A stretch of DNA of 64,000 nucleotides from Saccharina japonica (taxonomy: Eukaryota > Sar > Phaeophyceae > Laminariales > Laminariaceae), in contig MEHQ01002397.1 in assembly GCA_008828725.1 (NCBI GenBank), forward strand, positions 434,001 to 498,000. The letters are read 5' to 3'. Each line of letters begins with the position of its first letter. Position 1 is the first letter of the stretch. A program made the position numbers and the translations under genes. Below the pieces are notes generated by a model. It did no database searches. It had not been told where the DNA came from and saw nothing but the letters and a program-made list of their open reading frames with translations. This document shows positions 1 through 12,300 of this stretch, one piece after another.

Positions 1-247
1 TTCTGTATGCCTCGTAGTCAAATGACAATATTTACATAGCGTATCGGCTAAAGCACCTCACGAGCTGCTCGGGGCAGGCGCGCCAGAGGGAAAGATCTTG
101 CGGGATGTCGCCTGCGTTGGTAGTCAGCTGTTCACCGTGTGATAGCCGTGTGCATCATTAAAACCCAATTGAAGCTAAACTCGTGATCTTAGCCTGTATT
201 GTATCTCTGCAACCGCAACAACGATACACATTTATGATACTGTTCAG

Positions 248-310
248 GCGGCTAGAGTTCAATAATTTAACTATGATGGGTGCCGGGCTCTTCGGCAATT
301 TGGCGTACCT
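248..310 (+). pseudogene. Broken LRR exon (A-type)
   Basis: It follows a good acceptor (ttcag) and encodes an A-type LRR start (RLEFNNLTMMGAGLFGNL), but it stops matching after 63 bp. The next bases, gagtggagtgtata, equal the intron start of sister exons (for example gtgagtggagtgtat at 5299) without the leading GT. About 11 bp are missing, including the last codons and the donor GT. The exon is probably skipped. Skipping would leave the frame intact because LRR exons are phase 2,2. Confidence 0.6.
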
Positions 311-3300
311 GAGTGGAGTGTATACAGTAGGTTTCACTAGTTTTGTTGTAGAAATGGCTGGCTACGGGCGTTACTATCGCGATTGTTTCTTGAAGGATGG
401 TTCTACCACTGTTGTATTCTTGTAAAGACAATGTGTTCATGATATAATGTCTCGCAATAGAAGGAAATCGGTGTAGGGCCCAAGTCGGCAAATGTTAAAA
501 TCGGTTTAGGGCCAAGTCGGCAAATGTTAACGCCTATTGTGGGGGGTATTAGAACGATGGACGGGCGCCATTGTGGGGGGTATAGGAACCTACTACCGCC
601 GAGCGTTTAACGTTGACCTCCATTGCTCCGATCGCGTTTGTTTTCTGGCGGGAACAGACAGCTGTACGCAAACAACATCGCCACCATCAATGCCGACGCT
701 TTCCTGGGGTTGGAATCTCTTCTGACCTTGTGAGTGGACTACTGACTGTGAGAACAGCGTTTGTTTCGACTGGGACTATTCGGTACGGAACCCACCCCCA
801 TCCACACGTTGAGTCCGAATGCCGCTGCACCATCCTCCTTCTGACCCATTCCGCTATGTGAGGGTAGCCTGAACCAGTATTGTTCGGCGGTAAAACCGAC
901 ATTCTCTCCCGATCATATCTGGAATATATCGACAGTTGGTGGTCGACCACAGCTGGCGGTCGGGTTAGATCCTATGTGCGGGGTAAATAACCTTTACTCC
1001 GCACAGGGGGAATTGTCGTATCACGTTGCGTTTATGGCAAGGCACCCACGAGGAAGTTACATAGTACTCCCATTGCTGTCTCTGGAAGTGACCACACCGG
1101 ATATTGTAATTGACTCATCGAGGCTCGCATCCATATGCAAGTCCGCCTCATAAGCGGTTCTTGGTGGGATGCAGCTCACCCTTGATACGACTCGACCAAC
1201 ACCTCACGGCGCTGCACTTTTGGCGCTAGCAATGTCTGCCTGATCGGCGAAATAGCGACATCCTGTGGCCATACGACTACTGCCATCCATGAAACTGAAT
1301 TACACCCCCACCTCACCCATACCAAAACGTGGGTGTAGTGGTTGTCGAATCGATGTGTACTTGTTCCTGCGTGATTGAGCGCCCCGTCCAAACCTAACTT
1401 GCTCATTAATCGAACTAGAGCTGCATCATTAAGATACATTCTCCTGTAAGAGTGCTTGTGGCGTTATCACGTTTATCAGGCGGATGAACACTGATTACTG
1501 CACCGATCATACTGCTTGAGTTGTTCTAGAGATAGCGCATGTTGTATTCCACGAATCAAATGTGACATATACTTGGCGGTTGACTTGCAGATTGTTTCCG
1601 TCGCTCGTTGCGTAACACAATAGCTGGGCTATGTTCGGCAGCACAAAATAATTGTTTTTTTCCGGGGTGTATTCGCGTGGTAAGTACGGGTACCCGGCAC
1701 TCCGTTAAGTTCGGTACTCGTTCAGTACAAGTTATTTACACTTCGATAAGTTCGTCATTTGTTTGACTGCCGTTATTTGAGACTTCGCTCAGTTCTGTTC
1801 GCCGACGTAAACATTCCGCGGGTTCTGGTTTCCCCTCGGTCACACTACTGGATGTTCTAGTCTATGTCTGGTGGAGCCTCTGTACCTGTACGCGACACTT
1901 CCTTCACATCAGAATGCTGTCGATACCGTTACCCGACACTTTGGCAATTTCGGTTTGTTTTCGGTATCGGTACCCTAAAACCGGGTAAGTTCGATACGCT
2001 AAAATAGTTTTTCTCGGATACATTCGCTTTGAAAAACTGGGGTATCAGAAATGTTAGGATTGAGCTTGTTGCCGGTCTCCCGCTACCTCAGTCTTGGGCC
2101 GTAGTTACGAGCCAGTACCTATCTGCTACCGTACCGCCGATCAAGCAATCAATATAAAGCACGACAAACATATCGCGCAAGAAACGTACAGCACCCCGAA
2201 GCCGAGACCGTCGGAATCGTATGTTTACGACGTTTCGACAGATGTTCGTTATTACCTAGGACAGGGAGGCAACGCTTGGAATATCTTCAGCTTGAAAACA
2301 AACCATCGTTGGTCAGAAGCGGATAACCACGCAAATGTTATGTCGTGCCTCCTGTGTCAATGATCGCGGGGGAAATTTAGAACACGCCTGGAGGAAAGGA
2401 CACGTCTCTTCCCCCGCGGTCCTAGGATACATCGTACGCCGTTATTACTTGCCTGCGGGACAACGCCTCATGTCTAGCCGCGACAGCGCATACATTACGG
2501 GACGAAAAGGGCACGATCATAATGTTGGAGTATTCAGATGATCCTGACACCCGCAGCCGCAGTGAAGGGTGAGACGTCTGATGAAAACATTTCCACCACT
2601 GTGCCAGTTGTGCACATATTATTGTGACCATTTCATAGCTACCCAGCAACTTACACTAAACATAGACGACTACGGCTACTTCTACAAGAGGGTGACCGAT
2701 TGTATTAATGGGCAACCCCTGAATTGAACGTGTATTTCTACGAGAAGTGTGGAACTCCTACTCCTGTTACGAATGTACTAATGCTGTACCATTTCATTAC
2801 TACTCCATTACTACTAGTGTAACAAAAATGAATTCTACAGTAGTATTGCTTCTAGTGCTGCCACTTCGACAGCTACGACTGTACTGCTGCTATTCGAAGT
2901 ATACTGCTACCACTACTAGTAGTACTACTGCTGTTTTACGAGTCTATTTCACTGCTCTACTACCCTACAAACTGCTGCGTGTACCGCGATTCTGCCTATT
3001 TTCCCTCTGCGCCCGTTCGATGTACTGTAAGTGTAAGGCCTCGACTTACGTACACACATATATATGTTTACTATGTCTGTCATACGTGGAGCCGGCGGCG
3101 GGCATAAAGCAGTCGCGACAAAGCCTCTCGAGCAACCAATACAGTAGCGGTTGATATTTCGCTATTGACGTATATATACGTCCACTATTGTACAGTAAGT
3201 AGATATAGTGTATTTCGAGTGGCAACACTTCTCACCAACTCCAATCAAGTAACGCTTCTTCTCTCCCGCTGCGGTCCCACCGATCATACCGGGTATGCAG

Positions 3301-6300
3301 TCCAGGCTTTCCAGCTTTAATGGAGACAGGTCTCCGCTTGTGAAGGCCACGCGTGCGTGGGCTAAGGCCGCTGAGTCGGCACGCATATTTCCAACAGAAC
3401 ATTGTACACCCTCTGCGTATTCTCTTGATGAATACGAAAATCGACTGTGGCGAATGCACGCGTTCCCAATATTGTTGATATTTGGCATCGAGGTCCAGTT
3501 TCGAAATTATATACTGTAAGTCTAGTTTGAGTAGTGTGTGCCATACCTCTGCCCCGATCTGTCCGCCTGACTCTACGTTCGTTACATCTTCACTGCTGCT
3601 TTCGTTCCGCGATTAATCAGGGCCCTATACGAAAATGAGCTAACCACCTTGCAAGCAGGCTTCTTTGACCATCTGGACTCCCTTAGAACCTTGTGAGTGA
3701 ACTATTTCAGGATATCTCTTGTTTTTAGTGTTTTTTTTCTGGTCTACGTAGAGCACATGCGGTTTTTATCGTGGTAGGGCTCTGCCGAATCATAGCGGCA
3801 CCGGCCCTCGTGACGACATGGTTCCTTGAAAGTCAGGCGTTTCGTTGCAGTTCCAAAAAGAAGATGTCGTGATGTCATCGTACGGATCCCGTAGAACGGC
3901 GTGATGTACTATGCCCTCTCTCAGGTGGATGTTATCCTCACACTTTGTACTTCTATGCACGTCGCTTCGTTCGCCTTTTTTTATGGTGGGTTCAGGTTGC
4001 TTTTCGCCAGCGGCATCCAGACCATCGAGGCGGACACGTTTCAAACGTTGCCTTCTCTTATAGACTTGTGAGTGCACGAGAAATGTTGCAGGCTCGACCG
4101 GAGGCTACGGACAAGTCAATCAACGTCCCATCCGTTGCTCCGCCTGCCTCTTGAACCCCTATCGAGTAGTTGTTTCATGGCGGTACCGAGTGAAGGGGAG
4201 AGTATGTTGCAGCAGGAGTACCGAACATTGGGCAAGACGCACTGTTAGAATAATTGGTGGCCTCCTGCGGAATGAACGCCAATATCTGAACCAGCCCCCC
4301 CTCGGACCTTTGAATGTTGTTCCTGGCGAGGTCCTGTATCCATTGATCGAATGATGTCGAGGACAAAATGATCCTATATATGTAGCCATGACGCAAGAAT
4401 GGCCGAACACCGGACAAATTTCGTCTCAGTTTGCACACTATTGCCGCCGCACCCTTTAAAGCAGCAAAGAGGCTAGTTGAATGGTGCGCTTCGGTTGTTT
4501 TTTACTGCGGTCGTGGCCACTCTACCATCCTAGGGTGGTATCAACCCATCGTGAGCAATCGTATTCCACCTTTCCCTTAACGCTTACAAATCGTCCGATG
4601 AAGCGCCCAGGCTTCGCTAGACACACAGTATTGCACCCGACCCTACAGTACACAATCGTCACGTGAAGTATCTCGTTCGAATTCTGAGTCGAACTTGAAA
4701 ACGTCCATAGCAGAAGAGAGACACAACGAAACATAAATGTATATTCGCAGCGCCAGTGCATAGCAGTAACGTTGGCTGCTTTTGGTGTATTGTACCTACT
4801 GTATGTATTTAAAGATTTGCTCTGCTACCACTGGTTCGTCTCCTGCCTAAATATCTACCTCTACTGTATCTTCAGCTGAACGTTGTTTCAACACTACATA
4901 TGGATAGAGCCTCTGCTACTACCTTCATCCTGCGTTTTCTTCTACTCCGGCTACCTCTCCTACTAATACTACTACAACCGAAACCTTATTAGTTTTGTTT
5001 CTGCAGTACAGCTCTTTTTCCTTCTACTCAAATAGTTACTGCTGTACTACCCTGGTGCTACTGTGCTGGGAGTACTATCGCCACTCTCGGCCACTGCTTT
5101 CTACCACCGGTTCTACCTCAACGACTGGCTCGATAGTACATTACTCAACGTTTAATTGTTCTTGCGCGTTCCGTTTCGTTTTCTTCGCCGTAACCGTAAC
5201 GACGACCAATGCCTCTTATTTTTCAGACGGCTTGACAATAATGAGATCACCACGTTAGAGGCTGGGACCTTCGACAACATGGACAATATTGAGGACCTGT
5301 GAGTGGAGTGTATGGATGTTTATCCCTTAGAGTAATATCTGCTTATCATCAATCGGTCTCGGCGCTATGGTTGGTTGTCTTCGTGCTCCTAGAGTACGCC
5401 TGGTTCAGTAGAGCAACTATCGGTATGGGCACGGCTCCGCCCGAGGCAGGTAGCGTTGCGTTTCCCATACATAGTACATGTAGTAGCTGATATGGCAGGG
5501 TACTACTCGTATGCTGCGACGTACAGCTGGGAACGTTAATATAAGGACCATCGTGCGTGCCAGTAACGACCCGGTGCATGTCCCATTTGTCCCCTGTCTG
5601 TTGGAGATGTAACCATATGGAAAGACGTCTGACCAGGGAATGACACCTTGAAGTCCCTTGGTGCGGTCGGATCTCAACGACTTTCCGCGGGGTAAACATC
5701 GCCGCTCGCTGGCTCAATGAGCCCCAATCCAATCACGAAACAGTCGGTGGGGGAAGCGTTTGCACACGTTGCAGGGTAACATATCGACCCGTATAGGCCC
5801 TGCCTTCGCCCCCGGGGTCGTATGATCAGAGGGTGGCATATAATTGTCCCCGGGTGTCTTTGGCCTCACGACCTTCAGCCCATAAATGGTCAGCCGATCT
5901 GAATCGGTGTTCAACACCGTGCATGGCCCAGGGATCGACGTTTCAACCTTCTGGTGGTCGGAGTTGTACATATATTGACGTGTGTACGATACGGCGATGG
6001 GCCCCCCTCCCCCCCCGGTGTTAAGGAACCTCCATGGCGCTATTTGGAACCCATAATCTAAAACGTGCCACCGGCTTCTCGCATGGTCTTGGCAAACTAA
6101 TCAGATAATGTACCTGAAATTCATAGTTGTAAGTTAGCAACTTGGCCCGCTGAATGGCTGCCAGAACCGGCCGGAAGATCGTGCCGCGACCACGACCGTC
6201 GGGAATGATCCGTAGGTGACGGTCAGGACTCGGCGTAACGCAAGACGAGGGGTCCAACGTATTGAACTTCGCACTATGTCTACCGATGCCGCGTGGCGGG

Positions 6301-9300
6301 ACTAAAACGATATACTTGTAGATCGCAAACTTGCGTAACCGTGACGATAGTCACTTTTGCTGCGGCTGCTGCTACTGCTGCTGCTGCTGGTGCTGCTGGG
6401 GCTGCTGCTGTTCTTACGGAAGTTTTATCGCCGCATGTTGAAATTGCCTGGATTAGTATGCTTTGTCCGCAATGCTCGGCATGCCCCAGCCAGGACTCGG
6501 CAGGGCCAGAGATCCAGCGCCCCTCTAGTTGTCACACCGATCCTCTTTGCCCATGGGGCAAGGTGGTCCTGAAGCGCACTGGTTCGAGACAGACTACATA
6601 ACAGCATTTCTTCATGAAGATGTCAGCAACAAATCAACTGATAGCGCATGGTCGATGTGGCTCAGCAATAGGGAAGTACATATTCTACTGAACAACCGAA
6701 AGTATAGCCGCGGCTCAGCAAGCGATACCTCAATCGACTTGAGATAGCAGCCTGTACACGGGTTGTCTGCGCGGCTTAGACAACAACATCTGAACCAATT
6801 GAGACGACTGTACCTTCTAGCTTCTACCAGATACGAACGTTACACGAGTACTTACATATGAAGTATTCGTTGAACGCGAACCTAACAACGTACAGGACGA
6901 GTAGTGCACCTCGTTGCAAAATATAAAACGCTTTAAACTATCTTCTTCAACGTAATACAGCAGAGGTATTCGGCGCCCACGCACTCGAATGCAACGTCCA
7001 CAGCTAGAGTAGTATACCACGGGCGATTCCCACGCTGAGAAGAATGGAAACTAGACAACGCGCAGGCTCCCTTCTTCATAGGACGCATTCTGCTACTGCT
7101 ACTGTTTAGTTACAGGGCTACATCTACTTTCTGTAGCACGGTCCGTGCAAAACTAATGCCTCCAAAGCCAACCGCTCCTTGAACATTGTAACTGATTCTA
7201 CTGCAAACGCTTATAGTCTTGTTCTGTGCCACTGCGACGCAACTGCATTGCTTGTACTGCTACCACTACTGCTGCCACTACCACCGCTACTGCTCTTCCT
7301 ACTGTACTATGGTACTCTGAAAATGGTTGAAAAACAAACTCTACCACTTTGCACGCAGTCATTACCTTGTACGAGCGTCGAGCCGTTTGCACTAGGTCCT
7401 TGATTATTGCAGACGTATAATGAGTCAGTGACGGGTGTCCGTCCGTAGAACACATACCTCTTTGTACGCTGTGTATACTCCTTTTGATACGTTACTATAT
7501 GCCTCTTGCTCCGATAAGCGAACGTAGCTATCATGTACCGACCAACAACAGTTCACGTCCTGGAGGGGTTAGTGACAAAGTGACACTAACGACGCCAGGG
7601 CTTCTTGATGCATACGACGACACGGGCAGTTTTAACTGTTTGTAGCATTGACAACTACTCTTTCGTACCGACGATGCCTCTCCTTTCCTGCCGCTGTTCC
7701 GTACGCCTCGTTACCGAACGACCTGGTATGTCCAATTTGAGTCGACGCAATAAACACGAGACGTGCCCGCCGTAGAACTGCGGTTGTTTATATAATACTA
7801 CCACAATGTACGATTCATAAATCCAACAATATATATATCAAACCTCGTCTCCCTGAGGTGCAGGTTAGGAATAATATTTTCTCAAGCAAGCTCGAGACTA
7901 CACCTGTACAGCGTCAAGTTTTGCGATTGTTTGAGAGTAGCACTCAGTTAGCACGCTAAATATCTCACTCTGTATTCGGTTGGATCCATGAAATTCTGCA
8001 GGTTGTTGAACGGGAATGCATTGACCACGATGGAATCCGGCTTCTTCGACAACGTGGGGTCCCTCAGGATATTGTGAGTGCAGTGCGTATCGTTTTGATG
8101 ATTAGCAGTCATGACAGGTTGTACACCAGGGATATCAGGGGGGTATACTGTTAAGGTGCTGTTACGAAAAGTTACATTTTTTATAGTGGGTGTTTCCCAT
8201 TGGTTGAGAGGCTCGTGTTGACCAAGTGCCAAAGGGATGTTGCTTTGGAGAAGGGGGTCTTCGAGAAGTGCATGTTGCACGCGATCCGCACCTCTCCCTT
8301 TGAGTCAATGCTATCATCCTGTATTATCGTTTGACATACATACTTCGCTCCGTTGGGGCACGTGGGTGATGGAAACAGGCACCTGTATAACAACGACATC
8401 GGAACTCTCGAGGCTGGCGCTTTTAACGGCCTGGCGTCTGTCGAAGTCTTGTGAGTGACAGAGTAGAACACATTCGCCTCGGTGGGGAGCGTGATACATT
8501 CACAAAAGCGTAACAGATTGCCCCGGCCACGTTTACAGCATATGTATGTCCTGTTGAACATCAATATTTTATCGTTGTGAAGCTAGCCCCAGCGAACAGC
8601 TACGCCCACCTGAACTTTGTGCCTCCTTTCGATGCATACCGTGAAATAGACATATTTTCACACCCTGTACAGCTCCAACTAACAACTCGGACTAACAGTT
8701 GTGCGCTTCCGCAATCTACTCAGTAGTTGTACCTAAAAATCTAGTTGCATAGGTTTTTCACCCAGTAGTTGTCTACAGTCAACTAGTTGCACAACGTTTC
8801 CAAATAGTTGTTGCAAAACGTTTTCGAACGGTAGTTGCTGCAGACAAATAGTTGCACACCTTTTGCAAACGGTAGTTGTCTGCAGACAACTGCAGACAAA
8901 TAGTTGCACACCTTTTTCAAACGGTAGTTGTCTGCAGACAACTGCTTGTTACACGAGAGCCTTGGTCAAAAGTAGGGAACTCGCTTTAAAATTGAAACCG
9001 CCTGTGTAGGAAAGACGACCCGTTGATACACCTGCCAGTCGAGGCCTTACTATAGGTGGCCTTAGTATATTCATTCGCACTATCTGGGCTTGGAAGTATA
9101 CTATTTGGATTCGATATTTTTCACGATATCTGCTGTGACCTTCGTAGGGCCCTGAGAAATCGCAAGCCCACCAAGAAGACACAAGGCGACAACCACCAAG
9201 AAGACACAAGGCGACAACCTTTCTCTCTCCTGCCAAAGCACGAGAAAACGAAGCTCGTCTCGTGATTCTCTACGTTACTTGTACTTCCCGTTATTTATTT

Positions 9301-12300
9301 TCGAAACCGAAGTTAATGTTGATTTCGCGTGTTCCTCCCCGAACCAAAAAACTAACAAAAAAGTGCAGCTCGTAATATTGGGATAGTAGGCGTTTCTCCG
9401 AGTTGACCCTGTGTGCCCCGCGAGAGAGTTAGCCGCGCCAGACAAAGGGAGAAAGTTCAATCCTGGGTCATTTTAATCATGAGCCCTGTTGAGTTGTGCC
9501 GGCGACGGTGCTGGTTGTTGTGCTTGTGCGGTGTCGCACGGTGACAAAAGTATCGTTTGCTTTTTTCTTTCTAGTACATTTTACGTTTGAGCGAAATCAA
9601 GGGACTTATTCCGCCCACCACCCCGTTTTCCCCGTTCGTTATTTGTCGGACACGTATAGCGGACGTTCCAACATCAATATACCTGAATCATGGTGATGAA
9701 CAGAGATATGTTTAAGTGTGTCAAGCGCGAAAACTTGCAAATGCAATGGATACTTCGGGTTTTCCCAACGCAATCGATATTTCCGCCCGAATGGTAGTCA
9801 ACATTGCGCTGATGATGCACGTTTCCTGTACCGCCTCGTCAGGCTCCTCAACAGCAACGAACTGACGACGCTTCCTGCCGGTATTTTCGCGGACCTGGGA
9901 TCTGGCTCGTCGCTGGCCACATTGTGAGTTGTTGTGCGCAAATGTCAGTGACTCGTCATGGCTAGACCCAAACCGCAGCAGGCGGAGCATGGCTGCATGT
10001 TCTCTCCTTACCATTCTGTGTTTGTACGTGCACAAAACCCCCTTCAATGGCGGTAACAATTCACACGTTTGAACTAATGTTTTTCATCTTCGATGCGCAT
10101 CCGGGTCCTCTTCCGCGCATTCAGGGGTCTGGATGGAAACTCGGGTCTACAATGCGTCCCCACTGTGTGAGTAATCTGTATAATGATGTTCCTTGTGTAA
10201 GTAGGCGGGCGTGCGAGTACGTTCGCTGCCATCGGCAATTTGATCGGGACTCAGAACTGTCAAACCCATCAATTGTGTTCGGATATTGGGGGGTGTGGTG
10301 GAGAGTTTAGCCCCACCCATGTATGTTTCGTCGTTTACCCAACGTGTACATTTGTTTGAGGTAAAAGTCTAACGTCTAGGCCGATTGCGCCGTCTGTTGT
10401 ATGTGTCAGAGGCGTTACGTAGGTTAGACAAAGTGCTACTATTTAGGTCGGGTATTTCAAGTCGCAGCCTGTTCAGGGGAACCGCCCGCCGATAGCATCA
10501 GGCTCCGCATGCGGGTGAGACAACCCCTACTCTTTCGACGGCTCGGCATGAAACCAAGTCATTTCTCATCAACCCCGCCGCCATTTATTTCCTCACCGAC
10601 ATATCCAGGAACTCTCCCTTCTCGGGAGCGCTGCCTACTACCGTCGAAATGTGCGGTAAGTATCGGCGGGTTCGGGAAGATGGTGTCGACCTCGGTCAAA
10701 CATGACCCTTGTCGATTATGACCAATTATCAACGTTAGGGTACATATTTCCTTCCAACGGCGGGTCGATGGTATGCGTCGTTGTGCATGATAACCCCGAA
10801 CGCTGGTGGCTTGTATGGCCGGGCGGAGTTGATTGTCTAGTGGAGAAGACGAACAAACAGCCCTCTCTCGATGAATCTCACAAGTGGACCATGACTGAAC
10901 GTCGCACGTTTTGATCATCTTAATCCACGGTTTGATCAATATTGTCGCCTATAAACTACAAGGTTTTCCACGTCAAAGGCACGTGTGATTGTTTAGAAAC
11001 TGCATATAATGCATACCTGTCATTTTCTGTCAACCTCGCGTGCTGCTGCCTACCAGAGTGTACGCCAGCCGTCGCGGTGTCGTGCGAGGCGGACGTGGAA
11101 GTGTGTGCTCCGGGGATGCTGGGCTACACCTGTGTTCCTGGTAAGAGATACCACTGATGTCAAACCAAACGGACGCCTTCCTACTGGTGCGTTTGAGCGT
11201 CAGTCGGTAGCCGACCCAACAAATGTTTGGTAAAATCGCAGCATATACTATTTCTTCGTAGCTGGGATTGGTCAGCATGCATTCATTCCTCCTATGGGAT
11301 CGGTGTTTGTCGTTTGGAAAGACCTCTGCGTTCGGTGCGTCCCCCAACCAAACCAAGGTGTACGCACGGATTAATAAGCGTTCATATTTGCCGAAGGTCT
11401 AACGAGCATTCTCCAACACCATCATACCGCCGACGTCCAATGAGGGTGCTGTGTTTTGCATGCCAGAGATTCCCCGTCACTCCAAGTGCCCAATTATTCG
11501 CTTGCGCTATAGCACGTACGCCCCAATCATTGGGTTGTATAAAATATTCCCATACCATCCTATCTATACTAAAACACGTATATCGTAGATGGCCTTGTAT
11601 GCATTAGGGGCTAACCTTGGTCTTTTGATCTCTACTTGCCGAAACATATCCCTCCCTGCTAACTGCGCTCGTCACCTTTGGAGGTAGAAGGTAGAACGAA
11701 ATATTCACCAAGCTAATTTGGCGTTCACACTAATACGACAGGGAAAAATTCCTAAACGCATTAGATCCTAGGTCACCCGCTCCCGCTACGTCTGCACCAG
11801 CCATCACTCCCAGCGACTCTGTGCCCGCGACACCTACCCTTTTTCAGTTTTGTTTCTGCATCGCCGACGGCACTTTCGCCGCAGCAAAAAAAAAGTCTCA
11901 GCAGGGTAGCGAAGAGTATTGTCCCGCGTAATATAATGTGGGTATTAAACACTACGATCATATGCACTAGTCTCGGATTGAATTTCCTTATCTGCCACAC
12001 GCTCTCGGCGCTGTCGAAGGAATATACTAAATTCAAGCCCGCAAGGAAGGATTTCAATTGTATCCACGGCTTTACCACGTTCTAGTATGTTCACAATTAA
12101 CCATCAACCTCGCTTAACCTAGTTAAGGCTTCATTGGTAGGGTATACGACCTTTGAACAATAAGATATGGCAGTACGCCATCTTGATGTAACAGTCAAAC
12201 GAAGTAAGTGCTTACGTAGTATTTTCTCCGAGCCGGTCTGTTGTAACAGTTTGTGATAATAATATCATGCAAGCATCCCGTCGACGTCGCGAACCCTCCA

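Larger units (their letters stand above)
730..3620 (+). other. Gene 1 intron, 2.9 kb
   Basis: No exon was recognised here. The intron holds conserved post-B-exon sequence (about 765-870), a diverged antisense copy of the GGTACC minisatellite (1665-2040) and a CTA/CTG-rich tract (about 2750-2975). Confidence 0.6.
5299..8001 (+). other. Gene 1 intron, 2.7 kb
   Basis: No exon was recognised. It contains a (CTG)-rich microsatellite at 6358-6412 and a degenerate CTA/CTG tract at about 7085-7315. The open frames here are either repeat translations or shadows. Confidence 0.6.
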
